Assembly (NCBI GenBank): GCA_028719205.1
Contig: JAQUKH010000007.1
Location: 1-64,000 of the forward strand
Source: a bacterium
Lineage (GTDB): Bacteria > JACRDZ01 > JAQUKH01
Direction: 5' to 3'
Length of the DNA: 64,000 nucleotides
Part shown: one piece after another, positions 23,562 through 31,327 of the stretch
How positions within the stretch are numbered: position 1 is the first letter of the stretch
Layout of the letters: the number at the start of each line of letters is the position of its first letter
Made by a program: the position numbers and the translations under genes
Notes under the pieces: generated by a model
Seen by the model: only the letters and a program-made list of their open reading frames with translations
What the model was told of the DNA's origin: nothing
Database searches by the model: none

Positions 23562-25033
23562 AAACTTCTCCTTTTCCACCAGATCACTCCGCCAATCCCG
23601 GCAACCAAAAGCGGAACAAAAGCTAAACATATTATTAGAACTATTTTTGACTGGCTTTTTGTCAGGTTTATCTTTTTAAAATCCATTATTAACGGGCGAA
23701 TACTTACTTTCTCTGTATCACCCACCAGCCAATTAACAGAATTCATGAACAGGTCGACATTACCCACGCTGTTAGTCATCCGGTTAGTCGCAAAATCAGA
23801 GTCTCCGATTACCACTAATTTAGCCCTTGGCGGAATATAACCTAAATTTTCATCATCAGATACAGTTGTATCAGGACTATCAATTTTCTTATTTTTCGCT
23901 TCAACCGCAACAGCCATGGTTAAAGGGCCTTTTACATCATTTTTTTCAAATACAGTTTTTTTATTTTCAAAATCCTTCTCCGCCCAGCTTCTTTCACTGG
24001 TCCTTAATAAAGGCCAAACCTCCAAACTATCTGATGCGGTATCAAGTTTACTTACAGTTCTGGCCGTGGGGAAAACCGCGCTGATCTTAGCGTCTAACAG
24101 CTCATTGGTTATATTATGTGAAATAAATATTGGTATGGGAGTTAATGGATCATAAAAATATGATAATTCCGGGTCAATAATAATATCACTATCTATTTTT
24201 ACGCCCCATTTTATAAGTAATTTGTACAACCCCTCAGACGCGGCAACATTTGGATCCAGCATAATAAATACCTTGCCGCCTTTTTTCAAATAACTGTCAA
24301 TTGCCTTTAATTCGCGATCCAATAACTGTAATTTTGGCCCGGGTATTACCAAAACAGTATTTTCCACCGGCAACTCAGGCTCAGTTGTTAAATTAATTGA
24401 TTTTACTTCGTAATTTTCTCTGATCAGGTAATCCTGAACTTTCGATAGGCCGCCTTCTTCCATATTGCTGACCAAATGTTCGTTATGCCCGATTATAAAA
24501 TATATATTTTTTTTCTTTTGACTGGTAACCTTCATAATGTTGTCTGTAACAACCACTTCCCCGTTAAATTTTGGCGACTCTCCATGCCCCATCATTCCAA
24601 ATCCAAAATCAAAAAGTTCTTTTTGCCCAACCTGTGACTTCATTTTTTCACATTCAAAAACAACGGTCCCGTATTGAGTAACTTTATACTGATTCGCTAA
24701 AGACGGGTCTTTATCCACATCAATATTCTTTATCTTGATAAATTCAGATTTACGGGCATATTGTTTTAAAAGGTCATTCATCATTTCATTCTGAGGGTCT
24801 CCCTCTTTGGAAAAAAGATGAATGGTCACTTCTTTTTTTAAATTTTTCAATATCTTCAATGTCTGGGGTGTTAAAGTAAATTTATTGTTTTCGGTCAGAT
24901 CGTATTGTTTACTGTAACGGGGTAATATCGCGTTTATAATAAATACTATACCAATGACACTTATCGTTAAAATAAGGGCGTTGATCCCATATTTATACCT
25001 TCGGACTTTAGAATATTTATTAATATCACTCAT
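23558..25033 (-). CDS. GldG-like ABC transporter auxiliary protein
   Basis: The 491-residue protein has an N-terminal span (ALILTISVIGIVFIINAIL), a long periplasmic part and a C-terminal span (IVLIICLAFVPLLVAGIGG). Inside are TLKILKNLKKEVTIHLFSK, YFIIGHNEHLVSNMEEGGLS, NTVLVIPGPKLQLLDRELKAIDSYLKKGGKVFIMLDP and LVVIGDSDFATNRM. These match the GldG/ABC_transp_aux family found with GldF-type permeases. In Bacteroidota, GldAFG is needed for gliding; outside that phylum the substrate is unknown. No gliding motor genes are in this window, so I do not infer gliding. Confidence 0.88.
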   Translation of the reverse strand: MSDINKYSKVRRYKYGINALILTISVIGIVFIINAILPRYSKQYDLTENNKFTLTPQTLKILKNLKKEVTIHLFSKEGDPQNEMMNDLLKQYARKSEFIKIKNIDVDKDPSLANQYKVTQYGTVVFECEKMKSQVGQKELFDFGFGMMGHGESPKFNGEVVVTDNIMKVTSQKKKNIYFIIGHNEHLVSNMEEGGLSKVQDYLIRENYEVKSINLTTEPELPVENTVLVIPGPKLQLLDRELKAIDSYLKKGGKVFIMLDPNVAASEGLYKLLIKWGVKIDSDIIIDPELSYFYDPLTPIPIFISHNITNELLDAKISAVFPTARTVSKLDTASDSLEVWPLLRTSERSWAEKDFENKKTVFEKNDVKGPLTMAVAVEAKNKKIDSPDTTVSDDENLGYIPPRAKLVVIGDSDFATNRMTNSVGNVDLFMNSVNWLVGDTEKVSIRPLIMDFKKINLTKSQSKIVLIICLAFVPLLVAGIGGVIWWKRRSL

Positions 25034-25052
25034 TAGAAATATACCTCCCTAT

Positions 25053-25766
25053 TTATTTCCATCTTTTTGCCTCTGTTACCTGATTTGCTAAAAATACAAA
25101 TACAAAGCTGAAACTTAAATAATAAAAAATATCACCGAGATCAATTATACCTTTTTCAAAAGAGTTAAGATGCTCAGTTAAGGATAATGATGTTAAAATA
25201 TTTTTCGCCCATTCAACCGGAACAAAGGTTGTTGCCCAGCTGATCAGCCAAAGTATTAAAAGCAATCCAAAACTGATAATCGCGGCAACGATCTGATTTT
25301 CTGTCAAGGAAGAGGCAAATAACCCCACTGCTATGAACGAGGAACCAAAAAGAAAAAAACCAAGATAGCTTGAATAAATCGGGCCCATATCCGGTTTACT
25401 GTACATTTTTAATATAATCGGGAATTCAATTGTTAAAATAAGCATTATCAGATAAAGCGTTATCGTAGCAAAATATTTGCCGAGAATAATATCGTAATTT
25501 GTCAATGGTGAGGTAAACAGGAGCTCATCTGTGCCTAATTTTTTTTCTTCCGATAACAGGCGCATAGTTAAAATGGGAGCTACTATAAGCAGTATAAATT
25601 TTAAATTTTCAAATAATCCCCGCAGATTCGCTTCCTTGGTATAAAAAAGTACTACAGAAAAAAAATATCCGGCTGTGATCAGAAAAATACAGCCTACAAT
25701 ATACGCGACAGGCGACACAAAAAAAGCTTTCATTTCTTTTTGATATATCGGATATATCTTCCTCAT
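25053..25766 (-). CDS. ABC-2 type permease (GldF-like)
   Basis: This 237-residue integral membrane protein has about six spans: near 12-32, 56-72, 98-118, 134-155, 165-185 and 217-233. The signature IYPIYQKEMKAFFVSPVAYIVG and the cytoplasmic loop LLSEEKKLGTDELLFTSPLTNYDIILGKY are typical of GldF/ABC2_membrane_3 permeases. It lies between the ATPase and GldG-like genes, two bases from the first and 19 from the second. Confidence 0.9.
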   Translation of the reverse strand: MRKIYPIYQKEMKAFFVSPVAYIVGCIFLITAGYFFSVVLFYTKEANLRGLFENLKFILLIVAPILTMRLLSEEKKLGTDELLFTSPLTNYDIILGKYFATITLYLIMLILTIEFPIILKMYSKPDMGPIYSSYLGFFLFGSSFIAVGLFASSLTENQIVAAIISFGLLLILWLISWATTFVPVEWAKNILTSLSLTEHLNSFEKGIIDLGDIFYYLSFSFVFVFLANQVTEAKRWK

Positions 25767-25768
25767 TT

Positions 25769-26716
25769 TTATATTCTCCTATCTGCTGTTTCAGTTAACT
25801 GCAGAAAAACTTCCTCTAATGAAACTTTAACCGGTTTTAATTCCAAAATAACCATATTATTTTCTACCACTAATCTGAAGATCGGCTCGCGAAGATCAAC
25901 AGCCATTTCACTTTCGATCATAAGATCAATCAGGCCATTTTCCTCTTTTATTATATCCATTTTTTTAAGCCCCGATAATTTCTCATTAAATACTCTTACT
26001 AATATATCTTTACTGCCTTTGACCTGAATAAATAATTTTTCCCTGACCTGCACCCGTTTTATCAGGTCCTCCTGGGTATCGATAGCAATTATCTTACCCT
26101 TGTTAATTATTAATACTCTCCCGCAGATCTGGCTCACTTCAGTAAGAATATGAGAACTTAAAAGAACAGTATGTTTTTCACCCAATTGTTTTATAAGCTC
26201 CCTTATTTCAAGTATCTGCTTCGGATCCAGACCGACAGTCGGCTCATCAAGTATTAAAACCTCAGGATCATTAAGCAAACTCTGGGCTAACGCGACTCTC
26301 TGCCGGTAACCTTTTGATAAATGGCCGATAATTCTTTTGGAGACATCTTTTATTTTTACCGTTTCCATTACTTCTTCAATTTTCTTATTGATTTTTTTCG
26401 GTTCTATTTCTTTAATTCTGGCTACAAAATCAAGGTAGGATAAAACCGACATATCCTCATAAATAGGCGGAGTTTCAGGTAAGTACCCGATCCTGCTTTT
26501 AACTTTCATCGGATCTTCAAAAACATCAAAACCGGCTATGCGCGCCGAACCTGAAGTAGCCGGCATATAGCATGTTAAAATCCGCATTGTTGTGGTTTTA
26601 CCCGCGCCATTAGGGCCTAATAGCCCAAAGACTTCTCCCTTCTCCACGCTAAAACTAATATTATCCAACGCCTTAGTCGGCCCGTAATATTTTGTTAAGT
26701 TATTAACTTCTATCAT
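25769..26716 (-). CDS. ABC transporter ATP-binding protein (GldA-like)
   Basis: The start is the ATG at 26716, with AGGAGG correctly spaced before it; a longer frame begins at 26740. The 315-residue subunit has Walker A GPNGAGKTT (34-42), the Q-loop region RIGYLPETPPIYEDM, the signature LSKGYRQRVALAQSLL, Walker B VLILDEPTVGLDP and the switch histidine in LLSSHILTEV. A C-terminal extension of about 90 residues is typical of ABC-2 exporters. It is the first gene of the twelve-gene run that ends with batE. Confidence 0.95.
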   Translation of the reverse strand: MIEVNNLTKYYGPTKALDNISFSVEKGEVFGLLGPNGAGKTTTMRILTCYMPATSGSARIAGFDVFEDPMKVKSRIGYLPETPPIYEDMSVLSYLDFVARIKEIEPKKINKKIEEVMETVKIKDVSKRIIGHLSKGYRQRVALAQSLLNDPEVLILDEPTVGLDPKQILEIRELIKQLGEKHTVLLSSHILTEVSQICGRVLIINKGKIIAIDTQEDLIKRVQVREKLFIQVKGSKDILVRVFNEKLSGLKKMDIIKEENGLIDLMIESEMAVDLREPIFRLVVENNMVILELKPVKVSLEEVFLQLTETADRRI

Positions 26717-26776
26717 GATACCTCCTGTATAAAAAAGCAAAGTGTAACATACTTTATACTTTAAATCAAGCTAAAG

Positions 26777-26852
26777 GGGGTTCCACCCCACACGCGGGCC
26801 ATGTCCGATGAAATCACCTGAAAACACGCCGACATATGGGATGGAGGGGGAC
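26777..26852. repeat. GC-rich, partly palindromic intergenic segment
   Basis: Between the histidine kinase end and the ABC ATPase start is a GC-rich stretch in AT-rich surroundings. It has GGGGGTTCCACCCC on the left and ATGGGATGGAGGGGG on the right, with CCATGTC and GACATATGG as weak inverted arms. It could be an eroded palindromic element or a terminator remnant of the kinase transcript. There is no T-run and no second copy in the window. Confidence 0.25.
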
Positions 26853-26931
26853 AATTATTAACTATAATTGCGCTCATTATAAAATAATGTTTATTAAAGA
26901 TGTCTTAAAATAAGATTAAAATTTTTTAATT

Positions 26932-28083
26932 TTACACGGACGGAGGCAATGGAAGAGAAATTATGAAGGTAGTTCCTTTATTAAGCGTACTTTTTACATC
27001 AATTTTGCCTTTATGCGCTTCAATGACAGATTTAGCTATGCTTAATCCCAAACCAAAACCCGGCTGTTGATTAAATTTTTTTAAGCGGTAAAACCTGTCA
27101 AAAATGTGAACTATTTCATTCTCGGGGATACCTATGCCGGTATCGCTGATCGCTATATTCGCGTAATTATCCGCCCGGCTTATTTCAACTGAGATATTCC
27201 CGTTATGCGGTGTATATTTAATAGCGTTATCTAAAATATTTATAAAAAGCCGTTTAAGCTGATTTTCATCTCCCCAAATAAATATTGGATCTTTTGCCAG
27301 ACAATTTATGTTTATGTTTTTCTGCAATGCCAATATTTTTATATCTTCAGTAATATCTTGCACCAGGGCGGAAATATTAATTTGCTTAAGTTCCAGCATA
27401 CTCACATTGATCTCAAATCTGACAATAGTCAAAAGGTCTTCCACTATTTTGCTGATCCTGTTTACCTCTTCTAAATTGCTATGTATTACAGATTCATATT
27501 CTTCCGTTGAACGGATCTTTTTCAATGTTACTTCAAGCTCCCCCTTTAAAACAGCCAGGGGGGTTTTAAGCTCATGCGCGAAATCTTCAATAAATTGCCG
27601 CTGTGTTGTAAATCCGTATTCAAGCCGCATAAGCATTTGATTGAATGTATCCGCCAGTCTTTTTATTTCATCTTTTGTGTCCGGGATATCTATCCTTAAT
27701 TTTAAGTTTTCTGTAGTGATCTGATGGATAGTATGTATCATTTTATCAACCGGATTTAACGCGATCTTCGCGAGAAAACCTCCGACTACACTTGTCAGTA
27801 ATACGGTGAAAGGCAGCAGGATCACCATTATTATCCTTAATTTTCTCAAAGTGGAGTCGATCTTTTTCATCTCGGCATTTTCAATTTCCAGTCTCCGGGC
27901 TTCCCATGAAATATTTCCTGAAGTATCAGATCCGTCAAAACTGGAATATAATACCTCATCAATATTTTTATATAATTTCCTGCTGAAATTGTGATAAAGC
28001 ACAATATTAAAGGCAAACAAAGTTACCGCCAGTATCAGCATATACCAAAGCATGATTTTAAAACGGACAGATTTTATAAACAT
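26932..28083 (-). CDS. Sensor histidine kinase (HAMP, HisKA, HATPase)
   Basis: The protein has 383 residues. A membrane span at about 12-30, a sensor region of only some 40 residues, and a second span near 80-105 (IIMVILLPFTVLLTSVVGGF) precede a HAMP domain (ALNPVDKMIHTIHQITTENL...EIKRLADTFNQML). The phospho-acceptor motif is DFAHELKTPL. The ATPase part has NAIKYTPHNG (N box), DTGIGIP (G1) and GFGLGLSIAKSVIEAHKG (G2). The small sensor loop suggests membrane or envelope sensing. Seven bases separate it from the response regulator stop. It is followed on the same strand by the Gld-Bat operon, which is a plausible target. Confidence 0.93.
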   Translation of the reverse strand: MFIKSVRFKIMLWYMLILAVTLFAFNIVLYHNFSRKLYKNIDEVLYSSFDGSDTSGNISWEARRLEIENAEMKKIDSTLRKLRIIMVILLPFTVLLTSVVGGFLAKIALNPVDKMIHTIHQITTENLKLRIDIPDTKDEIKRLADTFNQMLMRLEYGFTTQRQFIEDFAHELKTPLAVLKGELEVTLKKIRSTEEYESVIHSNLEEVNRISKIVEDLLTIVRFEINVSMLELKQINISALVQDITEDIKILALQKNININCLAKDPIFIWGDENQLKRLFINILDNAIKYTPHNGNISVEISRADNYANIAISDTGIGIPENEIVHIFDRFYRLKKFNQQPGFGLGLSIAKSVIEAHKGKIDVKSTLNKGTTFIISLPLPPSV

Positions 28084-28090
28084 TTTTGAT

Positions 28091-28759
28091 CTACTCTTTT
28101 AATATATATCCCCTGCCTCTTAACGTATGTATCAACTTAACATTAAAACCCTCATCGATCTTATTCCTCAGGTAATTAATATACACATCGATCACATTAG
28201 TAAAAGTATCAAAATTTATATCCCAGACATGTTCTGAGATCATAGTCCTCGTAACTACCTGCCCGGCGTTTCTCATAAAATATTCCAATAAGGCGTATTC
28301 CTTTGAGGTCAGGTCAATTTCTTTGCCCGCGCGCGTGACTTTATGGGACAAAAGGTCCAGGACGAGATCCGCAACCAGGAGCTTAGTGGTCTGTTCAGAA
28401 TCGCTCTTTCTCATTAACGCGCGGACTCTTGCTAAAAATTCCTCAAAGGCAAAAGGCTTGGTCAAATAATCATTCGCGCCCGCGTCCAATCCTGTTACTT
28501 TATCCTTAACCGTACCTTTCGCGGTAAGCATTAGAATTGGTTTCGTAAATTTTTCGTCTCTCAATTTCCTGCACAAAGTAATGCCATCACCGTCAGGAAG
28601 CATCAAATCCAGGATTATCAGATCATATTCCTGCGTTGTTGCCGAAAAATGTCCCTTTTCGGCATTATTGGCAATATCAACTGTATATCCCTCTTCTTTC
28701 AATCCGCGTTTTATAAATTCCGCGATTTTCTTTTCATCTTCTATGATCAGGACCCGCAT
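28091..28759 (-). CDS. OmpR/PhoB-family response regulator
   Basis: The 222-residue protein has a receiver domain with acidic pocket EDE (7-9), phospho-acceptor D51 in LIILDLMLPDGDG, the switch T/K in MLTAKG and LTKPF, and a C-terminal winged helix (LTSKEYALLEYFMRNAGQVVTR, NVIDVYINYLRNKID, LIHTLRGRGYIL). It is cotranscribed with the kinase. A TATAAT-like -10 (28788-28783) and an AAGGAG site precede the ATG. Promoter targets are unknown. Confidence 0.95.
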   Translation of the reverse strand: MRVLIIEDEKKIAEFIKRGLKEEGYTVDIANNAEKGHFSATTQEYDLIILDLMLPDGDGITLCRKLRDEKFTKPILMLTAKGTVKDKVTGLDAGANDYLTKPFAFEEFLARVRALMRKSDSEQTTKLLVADLVLDLLSHKVTRAGKEIDLTSKEYALLEYFMRNAGQVVTRTMISEHVWDINFDTFTNVIDVYINYLRNKIDEGFNVKLIHTLRGRGYILKE

Positions 28760-28887
28760 TTTGTATTCTCCTTAACAAAAATATTATAACATATTCTATA
28801 AAATAAAAAAGGAGAGAAACTTTTAGTTCCCCCCCTGTTACAAATTTGAATATTACTTGCGGCTTATTTTTTTGCTATCGCAAAAAA

Positions 28888-28911
28888 TGGTGCCGGAGGT
28901 GGGAATTGAAC
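28888..28911 (-). repeat. Duplicated 3' end of tRNA-Leu (candidate attachment-site remnant)
   Basis: These 24 bases match the 3' end of tRNA-Leu at 29085-29108 (CCA tail, discriminator, acceptor and T-arm) with one mismatch. They lie 197 bases away in the same orientation. The sequence between contains a GGGG-CTCCG-CCCC hairpin and non-coding AT-rich DNA. A TTTTTTGC-GATA-GCAAAAAA hairpin lies just beyond. It is either a remnant of an integrated element or the leftover of a second tRNA copy. Confidence 0.6.
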
Positions 28912-29084
28912 TCGCTGCGCTCTCCATAGGGGCTCCGCCCCTCTGGCGCTACGACTTCGTCTTCGCTGTCACCCCTTGAAAAAAACTCCCGTTTTTCTCA
29001 AACTCTTTTCCCGTTCAAATCCCTTTTACAACTTCCAGTTTTTTACACTCTATGCACTTTGCTCTATGCGCCATGCTTTTTTTG

Positions 29085-29169
29085 TGGTGCCGGAGGTGGG
29101 ATTTGAACCCACACAGGTCTCCCTATGCGCCCCTCAAACGCACGTGTCTACCAACTCCACCACTCCGGC
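29085..29169 (-). tRNA. tRNA-Leu (anticodon GAG)
   Basis: The acceptor stem GCCGGAG pairs with CTCCGGC, followed by discriminator A and an encoded CCA. The anticodon stem-loop TGCGT-TTGAGGG-GCGCA has GAG as anticodon, which reads CUC and CUU. A short variable arm (about TAGGGAGACCT) and a T-arm TGTGGGTTCAAATCCCAC complete the class II type form. The gene is 85 bases with CCA. Confidence 0.93.
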
Positions 29170-29188
29170 AATATATTTTAAATTACAG

Positions 29189-29217
29189 ATTATAACTTTA
29201 TAATATATTTCCGTCAA
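29189..29217 (-). promoter_or_regulatory. Sigma70 promoter of tRNA-Leu
   Basis: On the minus strand, TTGACG (29217-29212) and TATAAT (29194-29189) are 17 bases apart. The -10 box ends 20 bases upstream of the tRNA 5' end. Confidence 0.75.
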
Positions 29218-29270
29218 TAAATTTATTCTGGAAACATTTATTAGTGAATGTGTTATAATTTCAAAATATT

Positions 29271-30338
29271 ATGGAAATTGTAGAAATAGATAATTCTAAA
29301 AAAGATATATTTAATGATTTTATCTCTGAAAATAACGGATGTTTTTTACAATCCTTCGAGTGGGGAGAATTTAAAAGATCTTTTGATTATTGGGATGTGA
29401 AAAGGTTTATTTTAAAGGATAATGATGAAATAAAAGCCGGTTTTTCCGTATTTATAAGAAAAATCCCATACATTAATAAAACTTTCTTTTATATCCCCCG
29501 GGGGCCCGTAATAAAAGAACAAAATAAGGAATTAAATCACAATATCTTTGAAACGATAAAAAAACAGGCTAAAACATCAAGGTCGATTTTTTTAAAGATA
29601 GAACCTGAGATCGAAAATATACCGGAGGGATGGCCGGATCTTGTTGAAAATAAAAAACATATCCAGCCGAGATGCACTTCAATTCTTGACCTGACAAAAA
29701 ACGAGGATTCCATACTTTCCGGATTTGAAAGTAAAACCAGATATAATATCAGGCTCGGGCAAAAAAAAGGCGTTGAAATTATAAAAACTGAAGAAAAAAC
29801 TGATATTAAAAAATTCTTCAGCATACTCGAGGAAACAAGCAAAAGGCAAAAATTCCTTATACATCAGAATAATTATTATGAAGCCTTATGGGATATTTTC
29901 AAACCTCAAAAAATGATCCACCTGTTCATGGCCTGTTATAAGGGTGAACCCGTTTCCGGGCTTTTCCTGATAACTTTTGGAAATAAATGCTGGTATCTCT
30001 ACGGGGCTTCAGGAAGTATTCATCGCGAGACAATGCCGAATTACGCCCTGCATTGGGAAGTTATCAAATGGGCAAAAAATAAAGGCCTGAAAGAATATGA
30101 CCTTTGGGGTATCCCCTATGTCAAAGATGATGATTCAACGCCTCCTGGAAATCACCCGCTTTTTGGCGTATGGAGGTTTAAAAAAGGCTTCGGAGGTAAG
30201 GTTGTGAGGTATCCCGGAACATTTGACATCCCCTATTCTCAAATGTATTATAAACTTTTCGAAAAAGGAATTAAAACTTATTTTAAATTAAGGAACATAT
30301 CTATAAGAGGAGAAACAAAAGATGCGTTACAGGACTGA
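29271..30338 (+). CDS. FemAB-family peptidyltransferase
   Basis: The 355-residue protein has two GNAT-like halves. Motifs include NGCFLQSFEWGEFKRSF at the N-terminus, FFYIPRGPVI, then FESKTRYNIRLGQKKGVEI (the helical contact typical of FemX/lipid II aminoacyl ligases), MPNYALHWEVIKWAKNKGLKEYDLWG and FGVWRFKKGFGGKVVRY. FemAB proteins use aminoacyl-tRNA to add interpeptide bridge residues to peptidoglycan precursors. Position upstream of an L,D-transpeptidase and a MurE-like ligase supports a cell-wall role. The -10 box TATAAT (29254-29259) lies 11 bases before the ATG and no Shine-Dalgarno is seen, so the mRNA may be nearly leaderless. Confidence 0.88.
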   Translation: MEIVEIDNSKKDIFNDFISENNGCFLQSFEWGEFKRSFDYWDVKRFILKDNDEIKAGFSVFIRKIPYINKTFFYIPRGPVIKEQNKELNHNIFETIKKQAKTSRSIFLKIEPEIENIPEGWPDLVENKKHIQPRCTSILDLTKNEDSILSGFESKTRYNIRLGQKKGVEIIKTEEKTDIKKFFSILEETSKRQKFLIHQNNYYEALWDIFKPQKMIHLFMACYKGEPVSGLFLITFGNKCWYLYGASGSIHRETMPNYALHWEVIKWAKNKGLKEYDLWGIPYVKDDDSTPPGNHPLFGVWRFKKGFGGKVVRYPGTFDIPYSQMYYKLFEKGIKTYFKLRNISIRGETKDALQD

Positions 30339-31323
30339 TTTTTTCAAAGTATTTATTTTAATTTTATTATGTTCAAGCGGATGCGGAAAAGCCGACGAAA
30401 GGCTTCAGAAAAAATTTGTGCCTTACTGGGACAAATACCAGAAAGGCGCTTATGAGGAAGCGATATCCGGATTTTCAAAATTGGAAAAAAGTTATCCGAA
30501 AACACCGTTTATAGCAAAAGTCAAGGTTACAAAAGCAAACGCTTATAAAAAATTGAACAATCCCCAGGAGGCGGAAAAAGTATATCTTGAGGTCGCGAAA
30601 AATTTCCCGGATAACAAATATATCGACGAGGCCTGGCTCGGTTTAGGCGAAATTTATAAGGAACAAAAAAAATGGGATGATGCCGCGAATTATTTTAACA
30701 GGGTCATTAACACCTTCCCTGATAAAAACTCCGCGAAAAACGCGGAGAAATCCCTTGATGAAATTAACTTTTATTTATTTTTACATCCCGATTCAAGCAA
30801 AGGAATTAAATATACGATCCGCAGGGGTGATAATCTTCAGAACATCGCCAAAAAATACAATATGCCTCCCGGGTTGATCGCGAAAGTAAACGGCGTTCAG
30901 GATGTCAGGAATCTGTCCGTGGACCAGGATATAATTATTCCAAAAGTAAAATTGAAAATTAAAGTTGACTTAAGCGACCGGGCATTAATATTATTTAATA
31001 ACGATAAAAGAGTGAAAAAATATCTTATAGCTATAGGCGCGGATAATTCAAGGACTCCGACCGGAAAATTTGTCATCACCGAGAAAATGGTCAATCCGAG
31101 ATGGGATTTTGGAGGCAAGGTTTATCAGCCTCTTGCTCCTGATAACCGGCTTGGAACACGATGGATGGCCATATCCGCGAGAGGTTATGGAATACACGGA
31201 ACAAATGACCCGGCTGTAATCGGCCAGAATATAACTAACGGATGTGTCAGATTATATAATCAAGACGTGGAAGAATTATTTGATATAGTACCTGAAGGAA
31301 CAGAAGTAGAGATCGCGGAATAA
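30322..31323 (+). CDS. L,D-transpeptidase with TPR and LysM domains
   Basis: The protein has 333 residues. A signal peptide ends in a possible lipobox (CSSGC, cysteine near 21). TPR-like repeats (about 35-145: YQKGAYEEAISGFSKLEK, PQEAEKVYLEVAKNFPD, WDDAANYFNRVINTFPD) are followed by a LysM motif (about 163-208, YTIRRGDNLQNIAKKYNMPP) and a YkuD catalytic domain. Its active-site signature is HGTNDPAVIGQ (H292) and NGCVRL (C308). It forms or remodels peptidoglycan cross-links in the periplasm. The start overlaps the FemAB gene by 17 bases. The TPR-LysM-YkuD order fits an envelope-bound enzyme. Confidence 0.93.
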   Translation: MRYRTDFFKVFILILLCSSGCGKADERLQKKFVPYWDKYQKGAYEEAISGFSKLEKSYPKTPFIAKVKVTKANAYKKLNNPQEAEKVYLEVAKNFPDNKYIDEAWLGLGEIYKEQKKWDDAANYFNRVINTFPDKNSAKNAEKSLDEINFYLFLHPDSSKGIKYTIRRGDNLQNIAKKYNMPPGLIAKVNGVQDVRNLSVDQDIIIPKVKLKIKVDLSDRALILFNNDKRVKKYLIAIGADNSRTPTGKFVITEKMVNPRWDFGGKVYQPLAPDNRLGTRWMAISARGYGIHGTNDPAVIGQNITNGCVRLYNQDVEELFDIVPEGTEVEIAE

Positions 31324-31327
31324 AATT

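Noticed and set aside
23558-25766. Gliding motility system
   Set aside because: Only GldA/F/G-like proteins are present; no GldK-N, SprA or other motor components are in the window, and GldG-like proteins are common outside gliders.
28976-29203. 75-residue open frame containing GFEPTQ across the tRNA gene
   Set aside because: It is the familiar antisense translation of a tRNA; the tRNA-Leu fold on the other strand explains the sequence.
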